This document shows, in pieces, positions 12,951-19,643 of a stretch of 27,238 nucleotides of DNA. A program made the position numbers and the translations under genes. This stretch comes from a virus. The stretch spans positions 1 through 27,238 of the IMG/VR virus record IMGVR_UViG_3300045049_000253. One strand, given 5' to 3'. Under the pieces are notes generated by a model. That model saw only the letters and a list, made by a program, of their open reading frames with translations, did not search any database and was not told the origin of the DNA. How positions within the stretch are numbered: the stretch's first letter is position 1; the number at the start of each line of letters is the position of its first letter.

Positions 12951-13735
12951 TGCGCGATTACGGAGCCGTATCACCGAAGTTCTGGACAGGCGGAACTGGC
13001 AAAGCCCTGCGCGGTGATGCGCAAGCGCAGCTCGTTGCCCTGTATCTGATGACGAGCCCGCACGCCAACATGATTGGCGTCTATTACTGCCCGGTCGATT
13101 ACATCGCCAAGGAGACAGGGCTATCAATAGAAGGGGCTTCGGAGGCCCTTCGAAGGCTCTCCAAGGAAGACTTCTGCACTTATGACGCTGAGGCTGAATG
13201 GGTGTTCGTTCACAACTTCGCCGCGAACCAGATTGGCGAGTCGCTGAAGCCTGACGACAAGCGAGTTAAGGGCATCGCAAACGAGATCGCGAAGGTTCCA
13301 AACGGCCTTTGCCTGGCTGCTTTCAAGGCCCGATACGCGTCTGCGTTCCACATTCCCGCAAGCCCCTCCGAAGCCCCTTCAGAAGCCCCTTCGAAGGGGC
13401 AACAGAAGCCCCTTCGAAGCCAGGAACAGGAACAGGAACAGGAACAGAAGCAGGAACAGAAAGGGGCCGCGAAATCGCGGCAAACCTCCATGCCTGTCGG
13501 CTTCGCAATTTCCGATCGAGTTGCCGAATGGTCGGAGGGTAAGGGGTACTCGTTGGCCTATCGGGATGCCAATTTCGAGTCGTTCATGTCCTACGTCAGA
13601 CGCAAAGGGCCGAAGTACATCGACTGGGACGAGGCGTTAATGACCGCGATCCGCGAGAACTGGGCGAAGGTGCCATCGCCAACCGATCACCGGTCGGCAC
13701 AGCTGGCTTCTGCGGCATGGGCGGGGGCGAAATGA
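12950..13735 (+). CDS. O-like phage replication protein, 261 aa
   Basis: Residues 20-100 look like a winged-helix domain (LVALYLMTSPHANMIGVYYC, then IAKETGLSIEGASEALRRLSKE), as in replication initiators that bind iterons. A Ser/Ala/Pro then Gln/Glu linker (137-176) follows, and the C-terminal 80 residues (MPVGFAISDRVAEWSEGKGY, then FESFMSYVRRKG) are typical of phage O-like proteins that load the helicase. GGAGG lies 5 nt before the ATG, which shares a base with the upstream stop. Its linker DNA carries iteron-like repeats. The helicase gene follows with a 4-bp overlap. Replication role inferred from architecture and context. Confidence 0.78.
   Translation: MRDYGAVSPKFWTGGTGKALRGDAQAQLVALYLMTSPHANMIGVYYCPVDYIAKETGLSIEGASEALRRLSKEDFCTYDAEAEWVFVHNFAANQIGESLKPDDKRVKGIANEIAKVPNGLCLAAFKARYASAFHIPASPSEAPSEAPSKGQQKPLRSQEQEQEQEQKQEQKGAAKSRQTSMPVGFAISDRVAEWSEGKGYSLAYRDANFESFMSYVRRKGPKYIDWDEALMTAIRENWAKVPSPTDHRSAQLASAAWAGAK
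13130..13462. repeat. Iteron-like repeats inside the O-like gene; candidate replication origin
   Basis: AAGCCCCTTC-type decamers occur at 13360-13369 (one mismatch), 13371-13380, 13383-13392 and 13406-13415, at 11, 12 and 23 bp intervals. Inverted copies appear at 13130-13139 and within a perfect 16-bp palindrome, GCCCCTTCGAAGGGGC (13385-13400). They are followed by seven CAGGAA-like hexamers (13421-13462). In lambda the origin iterons also lie inside gene O. Origin function is inference. Confidence 0.6.
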
Positions 13736-14661
13736 CCGAAGTCATCACGCAGGAAATGCTCGACTCATACACCTACGAGGAAGAGTTCCGAGCCAAGGTT
13801 TGCTGGCCTACCGACTATCTGGACAAGGTCAAGGCGAGACTTGATCCACGCTCGGAGCGGGCTCAACACCCTTCGATGCTGATGTCCAAGGCTAGGGGAC
13901 TGCAGTTCCGTCCGAGCGAGGTCACGGCGTGGCTTGGGTTTAACGGGCATCGCAAGTCGATGTTCACCAGCCAGGTAGCAGTAGAGCTCGCGATGCAGAA
14001 AAGGCGAGTGCTCATGGTCTCGCTGGAGATGGACCCGGCCGACACGTTGACCCGGATGGTGCGCCAAGCCTCGGGAAGCAGTGAGCCGAGCGAAGCGGTC
14101 ATCACGCACTTCCACAAGTGGGGTGGTGGCAAGCTGTGGATGTTCGATCACGTTGGACGCCTGTCTGTCGAAAAGGCATTAGCGCTGTGCCAGTACTTCC
14201 GCATGGAGCATGACGGAACGGATGTTTTCCTCGACTCGATGATGATGATCTGCGCCAGCGAGGAACGTTTGGACGAGCAGAAAGCTTTTTCCACCGGCAT
14301 CGTGCGGCTGGCACAAGAGACTGGGCTTCACATCCATGTCATCACCCATTGCCGCAAGCCGGACAAAAACGGGGAAGCATCTCTTCCTACCCGCTACGAC
14401 ATCCGTGGTTCTGCCGCAATCAGCGACCAGGCGCACAACGTTGTCGTGGTGTGGATGAACAAGGCCAAGTACCAAAAGCTCGAAGAGAACCCGAACGACC
14501 TTGAGGCACACGCCGAGCCTTGCGCTGTGGTGAAGGTCGACAAGCAGCGCAACGGAGCATGGGAAGGAAAGATCAAGCTATGGAACCACGCTCCGAGTCT
14601 GCGGTTCTGCGAGGACCGCACGACAGCGGTTCAACCCTACGCGTTCCTGAAGGCCGCATGA
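13732..14661 (+). CDS. DnaB/Twinkle-like replicative helicase (RecA-fold), 309 aa
   Basis: Unwinds DNA at the fork. The start at 13732 overlaps the O-like stop by 4 bp. Walker A is GFNGHRKS (69-76), with Arg where most P-loops have Gly before Lys; I recall this also in related phage proteins. The next strand and helix are RRVLMVSLEMDPADTL (91-106). Walker B is DVFLDSM with Asp168. ITHCRKP (204-210) and RYDIRGSAAISDQAHNVVVVW (221-241) match the sensor and switch regions. There is no N-terminal primase domain, so it resembles only the helicase half of T7 gp4/Twinkle. Acts with the O-like protein. Confidence 0.87.
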   Translation: MTEVITQEMLDSYTYEEEFRAKVCWPTDYLDKVKARLDPRSERAQHPSMLMSKARGLQFRPSEVTAWLGFNGHRKSMFTSQVAVELAMQKRRVLMVSLEMDPADTLTRMVRQASGSSEPSEAVITHFHKWGGGKLWMFDHVGRLSVEKALALCQYFRMEHDGTDVFLDSMMMICASEERLDEQKAFSTGIVRLAQETGLHIHVITHCRKPDKNGEASLPTRYDIRGSAAISDQAHNVVVVWMNKAKYQKLEENPNDLEAHAEPCAVVKVDKQRNGAWEGKIKLWNHAPSLRFCEDRTTAVQPYAFLKAA

Positions 14662-14807
14662 GCGCTGAATCAAATCGCCTGCGTATGCCCACGGTTGCCC
14701 AGTGGGTCGATGAGCTGAGAGAGCAGGGATTTCAACCCAAGGTGATTTGGGCCAAAGAGAACGGATACGAGGTCGGCAAGAAACCTGAATACGAGGAGAT
14801 GAAATGA
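14658..14807 (+). CDS. Small hypothetical protein, 49 aa
   Basis: MSAESNRLRMPTVAQWVDELREQGF... is a compact charged protein; MPTVAQWVDELR resembles a small helix-turn-helix start seen in short phage proteins. It overlaps the helicase stop by 4 bp and the next gene by 4 bp. Function unknown. Confidence 0.62.
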   Translation: MSAESNRLRMPTVAQWVDELREQGFQPKVIWAKENGYEVGKKPEYEEMK

Positions 14808-15166
14808 AAGTCCATCGTCCTGAGACCATCGAAACCCTGCGCTTAGTGGCTGGTGTGGATCACATCACCACTCGCGAGATCGCGAAGGAGCTGCGCATCA
14901 CCGTCGATATCGCGAAACGCCGCATCGACAACCTGCACATGCAGGGGTTTGTGGAGAGTCATGGTTACGTGCGTGGACTGCCGGTCAAGTACTCGGTCAC
15001 GGCCAAGGGGCTGAGCATGCTCCGTTCGATCGATGCGAAGCCTGAACCGGGAGACTTCCCAACACCTCGCATTCCGATCAGCAAAGAGCCATACATCCCG
15101 CCGCAATGGAACATCCGCGCTGGCGGAAGGGACCATGAAGCCATCCACTCGCGGGGAATTGCATGA
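14804..15166 (+). CDS. Winged-helix DNA-binding protein, 120 aa
   Basis: Residues 7-75 form a winged helix (ITTREIAKELRITVDIAKRRIDNLHMQGFV, then VKYSVTAKGLSML), like MarR-type or replication-associated wHTH domains. The tail (YIPPQWNIRAGGRDHEAIHSRGI) is a motif I know from the ends of phage regulatory and DnaC-neighbour proteins. It lies next to the helicase gene, so a replication or early-regulatory role is likely but not shown. Confidence 0.72.
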   Translation: MKVHRPETIETLRLVAGVDHITTREIAKELRITVDIAKRRIDNLHMQGFVESHGYVRGLPVKYSVTAKGLSMLRSIDAKPEPGDFPTPRIPISKEPYIPPQWNIRAGGRDHEAIHSRGIA

Positions 15167-15627
15167 GCGACCTCCAACCAACCTTTCAAGGCGCTTTGTG
15201 GTTTAAGCGTTGGTCCGACAGCAGCACGCAAGGTGTTCAAGTTACCTTCGCGCTTTCTGACGCCGACGAACTAGAGCCTCTGAAGACAAAGATCGGCAAG
15301 CGTTTCGCGTGCGTGCTGATTGAGATCGGGGATGACGAGAAGCCTGTTCCGTCGATGTTTTCGGATCGGCGCGGCCCCTATTGCCGCGAGGCATGTGACC
15401 TTTGCAAGAACAAGCTGTTCCTGATGTGGATCACGACGCAGGGCGTGAACCCGTGCGACGAAGAGCGGGCAAAGCAGTGGCTTTTGAAGCAGTGCGGCGA
15501 CATTGGCTCTCGAAAGGAGCTTGATTCCAATCCACAAGCGGCCGAGCTGTTCATCAGCCAGGTGCGCGTGCCCTTCATGAAGTGGCAGCGGTCCACCGCT
15601 CGCGCCCAGGACAGGGCAACGACATGA
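15163..15627 (+). CDS. Hypothetical phage protein with Cys pairs, 154 aa
   Basis: The N-terminal 60 residues (GALWFKRWSDSSTQGVQVTFAL, then LKTKIGKRFACVLIEIGDDE) form a beta-rich domain that I have seen in phage early proteins. It continues with CREACDLCKNKLFLMWI (about 75-91), a cysteine pair that could bind zinc, and ends with SRKELDSNPQAAELF and VPFMKW. A role in the recombination (nin-like) block is plausible by position. Overlaps both neighbours by 4 bp. Confidence 0.7.
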   Translation: MSDLQPTFQGALWFKRWSDSSTQGVQVTFALSDADELEPLKTKIGKRFACVLIEIGDDEKPVPSMFSDRRGPYCREACDLCKNKLFLMWITTQGVNPCDEERAKQWLLKQCGDIGSRKELDSNPQAAELFISQVRVPFMKWQRSTARAQDRATT

Positions 15628-15851
15628 GAGTATCCAAAGTCATCTCAGTTCTGCGGCGGCGTGATGAATGGCTTGCCGAGAAGCTTTTGCAAATCGCCGA
15701 CAGCAACCCTAAAGCGGCTTCCTGGCTAGAAGAGGAAAAACGAGCCATAGAAGTCGCGATTGAGATTTGCGGCAAAGAGCTTGCGCGCAGGCATATCGAG
15801 TTGATGGAGCAGCGCCTGTCGGATGAAGAGGCTGCGAGGCTGCAAGCATGA
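15624..15851 (+). CDS. Small helical protein, 75 aa
   Basis: Start at ATG 15624 (MRVSKVISVLRRRDEW), overlapping the upstream stop by 4 bp. It is almost wholly helical and charged (ASWLEEEKRAIEVAIEICGKELARRHIEL), which would suit a coiled coil. No family recognised. Confidence 0.62.
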   Translation: MRVSKVISVLRRRDEWLAEKLLQIADSNPKAASWLEEEKRAIEVAIEICGKELARRHIELMEQRLSDEEAARLQA

Positions 15852-15976
15852 AGCCCCGCCTTCAATACAGACTGGGCTACTGGTGGTGCGGCAATCCTTC
15901 GCTGCCTAGGGCCTATTGGGCGTGCGCATTGACCCCAAAAGACGCCTTCTATCTGTGGGAGCAGTGCAATGCGTAG
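15848..15976 (+). CDS. Tiny Trp/Tyr-rich protein, 42 aa
   Basis: MKPRLQYRLGYWWCGNPSLP... is rich in aromatic residues and has three cysteines. Overlaps the upstream stop by 4 bp and ends 8 bp inside the next gene. Similar short aromatic peptides occur at nin-like positions in phages. Small but consistent with coupling; function unknown. Confidence 0.55.
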   Translation: MKPRLQYRLGYWWCGNPSLPRAYWACALTPKDAFYLWEQCNA

Positions 15977-16244
15977 GGCTGCCAAGGTGGACGCCAATCA
16001 GGACCAGATCGTGTCGGCGCTGCGAGCTGCCGGCGCGAGCGTTCAGAGCTTGGCGGCCATCGGCAAGGGGTGTCCTGACCTGTTGGCGGCTCGGGCTGGA
16101 AAGATGTTCCTGCTCGAAGTCAAGGACGGCAAAGCGGAGCCGAATGAGCTGCAGAAGCGCTGGCACATCGCCTGGAACGCGGAAGTACATGTAGTGCGCA
16201 GCCCTGACGAGGCCTTGCGCGTGGTGGGAGTGATCGCATGCTGA
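15969..16244 (+). CDS. VRR-NUC-like PD-(D/E)XK nuclease, 91 aa
   Basis: GCPDLLA (34-40, with Asp37), FLLEVKDGK (47-55, with Glu50 and Lys52) and a following helix ELQKRWHIAWN fit the PD-(D/E)XK core of VRR-NUC-type nucleases, which cut branched or structured DNA. The size matches the small phage forms. GGGAG lies 7 nt before the ATG. It sits beside an HNH-like gene in a nin-like segment, so Holliday-junction or flap processing is plausible. Confidence 0.82.
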   Translation: MRRAAKVDANQDQIVSALRAAGASVQSLAAIGKGCPDLLAARAGKMFLLEVKDGKAEPNELQKRWHIAWNAEVHVVRSPDEALRVVGVIAC

Positions 16245-16498
16245 ATCGGATTAACGCTCGTGAACGGAAACACCTGGCACGCGTGAAAGAGCTTCCTTGC
16301 TCGGTCTGCGATAAGCCTGGACCGTCCGAGGCTCACCACATCAAGCAGGGTCGCCAGTACCTGTGTGTGGCCTTATGCGAAGACTGCCATCGTGGCAGCC
16401 GCAACGGATGGCATGGCGATCGTCGCATCTGGTCCGTGATGAAGATGGACGAGATGGACGCGCTGCAGGTCACATTGCAACGGCTGCTACAGCATTGA
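16238..16498 (+). CDS. HNH-like zinc protein (Ref/YbcO-type), 86 aa
   Basis: CSVC (21-24), EAHHIKQGR (31-39) and CEDCHRG (47-53) give the paired cysteines and HH of treble-clef HNH proteins, followed by GWHG and IWSVMKM. This resembles the YbcO/Ref-like proteins of lambdoid phages, which have nuclease activity in characterised members. Overlaps the VRR-NUC-like gene by 7 bp. The exact cleavage role here is inference. Confidence 0.75.
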   Translation: MLNRINARERKHLARVKELPCSVCDKPGPSEAHHIKQGRQYLCVALCEDCHRGSRNGWHGDRRIWSVMKMDEMDALQVTLQRLLQH

Positions 16499-16508
16499 TG
16501 GAGGCCAC

Positions 16509-17267
16509 ATGACAGCCTACTACAACGAGATCGATGAATGGGCGGCGGCCTTGCTTCGCGAATTGATAGCGGCCGACGAGATACCGGCTGGAGAGGTAGA
16601 CACCAGGAGCATCGAGGATGTCCGAGCAGCTGACCTTGTGGGATTCCGACAGTGTCATTTTTTCGCCGGCATTGGCGGATGGCCCCTTGCTTTCAGGCTT
16701 GCTGGAATTCCAGACGATGCTCCGGTCTGGTCAGGGTCTTGCCCCTGCCAGCCGTACTCCGTCGCTTCAGTTGCTCATGGCGGAGCGAAAGGCCAAGGCG
16801 ATAGCCGCCATTTGTGGCCGGTCTTCAGCTCTCTCATCCGCGAGCGTCAACCTTCAGGCGTCTTTGGAGAGCAGGTTGCGAGCGCGATTCAATGGGGATG
16901 GTGGGACGAGGTCTGCATGGACCTTGAGCCACAAGGCTACGCCTGTGCGGCGGCCGTATTGCGAGCTGACTCCTTCGGTGCCGTCCATCAGAGGAAAAGG
17001 CTCTACTGGGTGGCCCACGCCGGCGGCGCGGGACGGGAAGGACATCAGCCGGTCCGGCGCGTTCTTGGCGCAGCGCAAGCGGCACTCGCCAAGCATGGCA
17101 ACCCGCTTGCTAGAGCGCGGCGCGCCTTGGGCGGTGATTACAGCGATCTACTGCCTTGCGATGGGCTATCCGTCCAGATGGAACGCCTACGCACCAAAGG
17201 GTACGGGAACGCGATCGTCCCGGAAGTCGGCGCAGCGTTCATCGAATCAGTGATGGAGGCCACATGA
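16509..17267 (+). CDS. C5 cytosine DNA methyltransferase, 252 aa
   Basis: Transfers a methyl group from AdoMet to cytosine C5. Motif I FFAGIGG (51-57), motif IV GSCPCQP (76-82) with catalytic Cys80, motif VI reduced to GEQV (120-123; ENV is usual), motif VIII QRKRLYWVA (161-169) and motif X YGNAIVPEV (232-240) are present and in order. The part between VIII and X is short, so target recognition may be minimal. There is no paired restriction enzyme, so it is probably an orphan enzyme that protects phage DNA. GGAGG precedes the ATG. A second 211-aa frame lies inside it. Confidence 0.9.
   Translation: MTAYYNEIDEWAAALLRELIAADEIPAGEVDTRSIEDVRAADLVGFRQCHFFAGIGGWPLAFRLAGIPDDAPVWSGSCPCQPYSVASVAHGGAKGQGDSRHLWPVFSSLIRERQPSGVFGEQVASAIQWGWWDEVCMDLEPQGYACAAAVLRADSFGAVHQRKRLYWVAHAGGAGREGHQPVRRVLGAAQAALAKHGNPLARARRALGGDYSDLLPCDGLSVQMERLRTKGYGNAIVPEVGAAFIESVMEAT
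16618..17253 (+). CDS. Overlapping ORF nested in the methyltransferase gene, 211 aa
   Basis: It reads in another frame of the same strand, begins MSEQLTLWDSD and ends near the methyltransferase stop. AGGAG lies 8 nt before its ATG. The motif TGWPTPAARDGKD, the run SLESRLRARF and the ending LAMGYPSRWNAYAP, then SSRKS, are features I recall in phage proteins annotated beside C5 methyltransferases. Those could all be shadows of methyltransferase motifs (GWPTP lies under WVAHA), so homologue recall alone is not proof. Whether it is made is unknown. Confidence 0.5.
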   Translation: MSEQLTLWDSDSVIFSPALADGPLLSGLLEFQTMLRSGQGLAPASRTPSLQLLMAERKAKAIAAICGRSSALSSASVNLQASLESRLRARFNGDGGTRSAWTLSHKATPVRRPYCELTPSVPSIRGKGSTGWPTPAARDGKDISRSGAFLAQRKRHSPSMATRLLERGAPWAVITAIYCLAMGYPSRWNAYAPKGTGTRSSRKSAQRSSNQ

Positions 17268-17449
17268 TCCCTCTACTAGCCAACTGCGAAACCTACGAGA
17301 TCTGGGAAGGTGAAGTCCTGATCTATTCGGACGACATGACCCGCCAAGAACCTCTGCCCGAACTCCCTGCGGAAGTCTGGAGCCGAGAGGTTTTTGATGC
17401 TGATAGGGCTTGGAGGGCTACGTTGATTGCTTGCAAAGGAACGACATGA
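17264..17449 (+). CDS. Small hypothetical protein, 61 aa
   Basis: MIPLLANCETYEIWEGEVLIYSDD... is acidic and probably beta then helix. Overlaps the methyltransferase stop by 4 bp and the next gene by 4 bp, with GGAGG 7 nt upstream. No family recognised. Confidence 0.62.
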   Translation: MIPLLANCETYEIWEGEVLIYSDDMTRQEPLPELPAEVWSREVFDADRAWRATLIACKGTT

Positions 17450-17805
17450 GCACGAGAACCATCATCGAGATCAACCACGATTACATCAGCAGTGTGCGGA
17501 CGTTGGCTGACATGCACGATCTTCTTCAGAGGCTTCCTTCTTCGGAAGTAACTGGCCAACTAAATCGAAATGAAGGTAAGCCGGTCATCTGGAACGGCAA
17601 TCCCGCGATCCGCATTCTCGGCCAGCGGCACCACAGCGAGCCCGAATGGCTGCAGCCCTGTTCGCCTACCCGAGAGGAGTTGGCGAGTTTGTTGGCGGCG
17701 CTGCACTTCGGGCAATACAACACAAACGACGACGAAAAGCAATTGCGAAGCGCCATCCGGCGGGCACTGAAGAATTTCGATATCGGAACTGCAAAGTTCG
17801 TTTAA
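17446..17805 (+). CDS. Hypothetical protein, 119 aa
   Basis: Start at ATG 17446 (MSTRTIIEINHDYISS), overlapping the upstream stop by 4 bp. A soluble mixed alpha/beta protein with a polar loop (NGNPAIRILGQRHHSE) and a C-terminal helix (LRSAIRRALKNFD). No family recognised. It is the last gene of the coupled early-right block; a 43-bp gap follows. Confidence 0.65.
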   Translation: MSTRTIIEINHDYISSVRTLADMHDLLQRLPSSEVTGQLNRNEGKPVIWNGNPAIRILGQRHHSEPEWLQPCSPTREELASLLAALHFGQYNTNDDEKQLRSAIRRALKNFDIGTAKFV

Positions 17806-17848
17806 TCCGGGTCCGCGCCACCCCTGACGGCGCAATAGGAGAGAGTGA

Positions 17849-18751
17849 ATGAAACTTACGGACGAACATGGAAATTTGAGCGTGTTCCGAATCGGCGGTC
17901 TCGCCGCAGCGGCACTTGTCAGCTTGGTGATGCTGGCGACCATCTGGCCGTTCTATAGTGTGCCAACTGGTTCGCGTGGCGTTGTAACTCAGTTCGGTGC
18001 CATCAAAGGCATCGAGAACGAGGGGCTCGTGATCCTGCCGCCCTGGCAGCGGCTAGCGATCTTCAATATCCGGGCCGAAGAGGCTAACATCGACAACGCC
18101 GAGGGCAGCACCAGCGACACACAGCCGGTCAAAGTATCCATGACGGTGCGCTACAGCATCGCAACGGACAAGGTAGCCGAGGTCTATGAGAAGTACACGC
18201 ACGACGGCAACCTATCCAGCTACGTCCAGACAGCGACGCAGGAGGTGTTCAAGGCGGTTACGGCCAAGTACACCGCGCCTGACCTGATCGCCAAACGCGC
18301 CCAGGTTTCCGGCGACATCGGCACTGCGCTGCGCGCCAAGCTGGCGATCTACGGGGCGCAGGTGATCAACATCGACATGCGCAACTTCTCCTTCAGCGAC
18401 AGCTACATGAAGGCGATCAACGATAAGGTGACGCAGGAGCAGTTGCGACTCGTGGCGGAAAACCAGCTCAAGACTGTCGAATCGCAGCAAAAGCAGAAGG
18501 TTGCGATTGCAGAGGCCGAGGCCAGCGCCGTGAAGGCGAAGGCAGACGGTGAGGCATATGCCAACCTCAAGGTCGCCCAGGCACAGGCCGAAGCTCTAAG
18601 GGTGCAGAACGCCGCACTCGCACAGAACAAGGACGTGCTGGAACTGCGCCGCATCGAAGTGGAGCTTGAAAAGGCGCACAAATGGGATGGGAGGCTGCCG
18701 GAGGCGATCTATGCCGGCGCTCCTATTCCTTTCCTGCAGGTCGGCAAGTAG
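17849..18751 (+). CDS. SPFH/Band 7 (prohibitin-like) membrane protein, 300 aa
   Basis: SPFH proteins form membrane-associated rings or scaffolds that often shield or control proteases. Residues 15-35 are one transmembrane anchor. The SPFH domain follows (PTGSRGVVTQFGAI, GLVILPPWQR, then VKVSMTVRYSI and NIDMRNFSFSDSYMKAI). A long Ala/Glu/Lys/Gln coiled coil covers about 190-280. AGGAGAG lies 5 nt before the ATG. It is separated from the early operon by 43 bp and precedes the late region. Band 7 proteins are found in some phages, but I know no proven role. Confidence 0.87.
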   Translation: MKLTDEHGNLSVFRIGGLAAAALVSLVMLATIWPFYSVPTGSRGVVTQFGAIKGIENEGLVILPPWQRLAIFNIRAEEANIDNAEGSTSDTQPVKVSMTVRYSIATDKVAEVYEKYTHDGNLSSYVQTATQEVFKAVTAKYTAPDLIAKRAQVSGDIGTALRAKLAIYGAQVINIDMRNFSFSDSYMKAINDKVTQEQLRLVAENQLKTVESQQKQKVAIAEAEASAVKAKADGEAYANLKVAQAQAEALRVQNAALAQNKDVLELRRIEVELEKAHKWDGRLPEAIYAGAPIPFLQVGK

Positions 18752-18801
18752 GGCTACGTATCCGCCATTCTGGCAATTGAGCAGGCTAGGCAGGAGGACT
18801 G

Positions 18802-19182
18802 ATGCTGATGAAGACGGAAAACGACGCGATCCTTGATGACATTCTCTCCAGGTGGCACGAGCATTGCCTCGGCTTCCGTCTGGGCGCTCAGGCTGCAAGC
18901 CCGATGTTCCGAGGAGCTTTGCGGGCAAGAGGAGAGCAAACCCTCCAGGCGATCACCGAAGACTCCCATTGGTCCGGGGTGTTCAAGGCTCTGGACTTCC
19001 ACGTAGGGGAGATGAAGGAGCCATGGAGGTCGGCAATTTACTGCAACGCCAGAAATTGCTACACGGGCCGGGCGGTCTGGTTTTCACCCCGCTTGCCGAG
19101 AGACGCCATCGAAAGAGCCGCTATCGTTTCTGTAGCACGGACACAACTGGTGGAAAGACTGGTTCAAGCCGGAGTAATGTGA
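18802..19182 (+). CDS. Candidate late-gene regulator (Q position), 126 aa
   Basis: A protein like this (DDILSRWHEHCLGF at the start, then AIYCNARNCYTGRAVWFSPRLP and ending LVERLVQAGVM) occurs in related phages at the same place. I do not recognise it as one of the Q families. It ends immediately before a promoter plus early terminator, the arrangement served by Q in lambda, so an antiterminator role is inferred from position only. AGGAGG lies upstream; ATG 18802 and 18808 are both possible. Confidence 0.62.
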   Translation: MLMKTENDAILDDILSRWHEHCLGFRLGAQAASPMFRGALRARGEQTLQAITEDSHWSGVFKALDFHVGEMKEPWRSAIYCNARNCYTGRAVWFSPRLPRDAIERAAIVSVARTQLVERLVQAGVM

Positions 19183-19183
19183 C

Positions 19184-19211
19184 TTGACATCTGCTCATTT
19201 TTCGATAGCAT
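19184..19211 (+). promoter_or_regulatory. Candidate late promoter (PR'-like)
   Basis: TTGACA (19184-19189), 16-bp spacer and TAGCAT (19206-19211). The -35 is perfect; the -10 is moderate. It begins inside the last base pairs after the 19182 stop. The start point would be near 19218, and a terminator follows about 40 bp beyond the -10. Confidence 0.5.
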
Positions 19212-19249
19212 TCAATTTCGAAGGGCCAAACTCGCCCTAAAAATCCATC

Positions 19250-19288
19250 GCCCGCCAGATCAATCGGTCTGAGCGGGCTTTCTGTTTT
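19250..19288 (+). terminator. Intrinsic terminator just after the late promoter (tR'-like)
   Basis: GCCCGC (19250-19255) plus CAGA pair with TCTG and GCGGGC (19273-19278) around an 8-nt loop and a single bulged A, followed by TTTCTGTTTT. Together with the promoter it would give a leader RNA of about 65 nt unless antitermination occurs. A smaller AGGGC/GCCCT hairpin lies in the leader (19222-19238). Confidence 0.72.
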
Positions 19289-19502
19289 CGGTGAATGCGC
19301 ACGCTGATGCGCAAAGATGAACCGGGTTGCGGTGATCTCGCGGCCGACAGCGTGGAGATAGTCCAAGCCTTCTTGGGTGGTGCGCAACACCAAGCCGGAG
19401 ATCAGCACCGGCCACCGAATCATTTGCCTGGGCACGAGAGCATATCCACCCGATATTCCTCCTGCTCCTCTCGTCGCCCGGCATTCAATCGAAGGAGCCG
19501 AC
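19289..19502. other. Leader stretch without a supported gene
   Basis: Open frames exist on both strands, including a minus-strand one reading [16 protein letters not shown], but none has a good start with a ribosome-binding site in a matching context. It probably is the untranslated leader between the late promoter/terminator and the first late small gene. Confidence 0.4.
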
Positions 19503-19643
19503 ATGCCCTTGACCAAATCCACCAGCAAGCAGGCGTTCAAGAAGAACGTCGAGCGCGAGGTTCAGGCCGGAAAACCGCCCAAACAGGCTGTCGCCATTGC
19601 GTACTCGGTCAAGCGTCAGGCCGAGAAGAAGGGCAAGAAGTGA
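19503..19643 (+). CDS. Small basic late protein, 46 aa
   Basis: [20 protein letters not shown]... has the pattern [36 protein letters not shown] that I know from small basic proteins in many tailed phages. GAAGGAG lies 5-6 nt before the ATG. No signal peptide. Position at the start of the late operon suggests it may bind DNA or virion components; unproven. Confidence 0.75.
   Translation: MPLTKSTSKQAFKKNVEREVQAGKPPKQAVAIAYSVKRQAEKKGKK

Noticed and set aside
13421-13462. CAGGAA hexamer tandem tract as a CRISPR-like or microsatellite element
   Set aside because: There are no spacers; the units are contiguous and in frame with the Gln/Glu linker. It is treated as part of the possible origin or a low-complexity linker.
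19121-19540. A 139-codon minus-strand frame ([16 protein letters not shown]) in the late leader
   Set aside because: It runs through the late promoter and terminator and lacks a start with a ribosome-binding site. Partly plausible amino-acid usage leaves some doubt.
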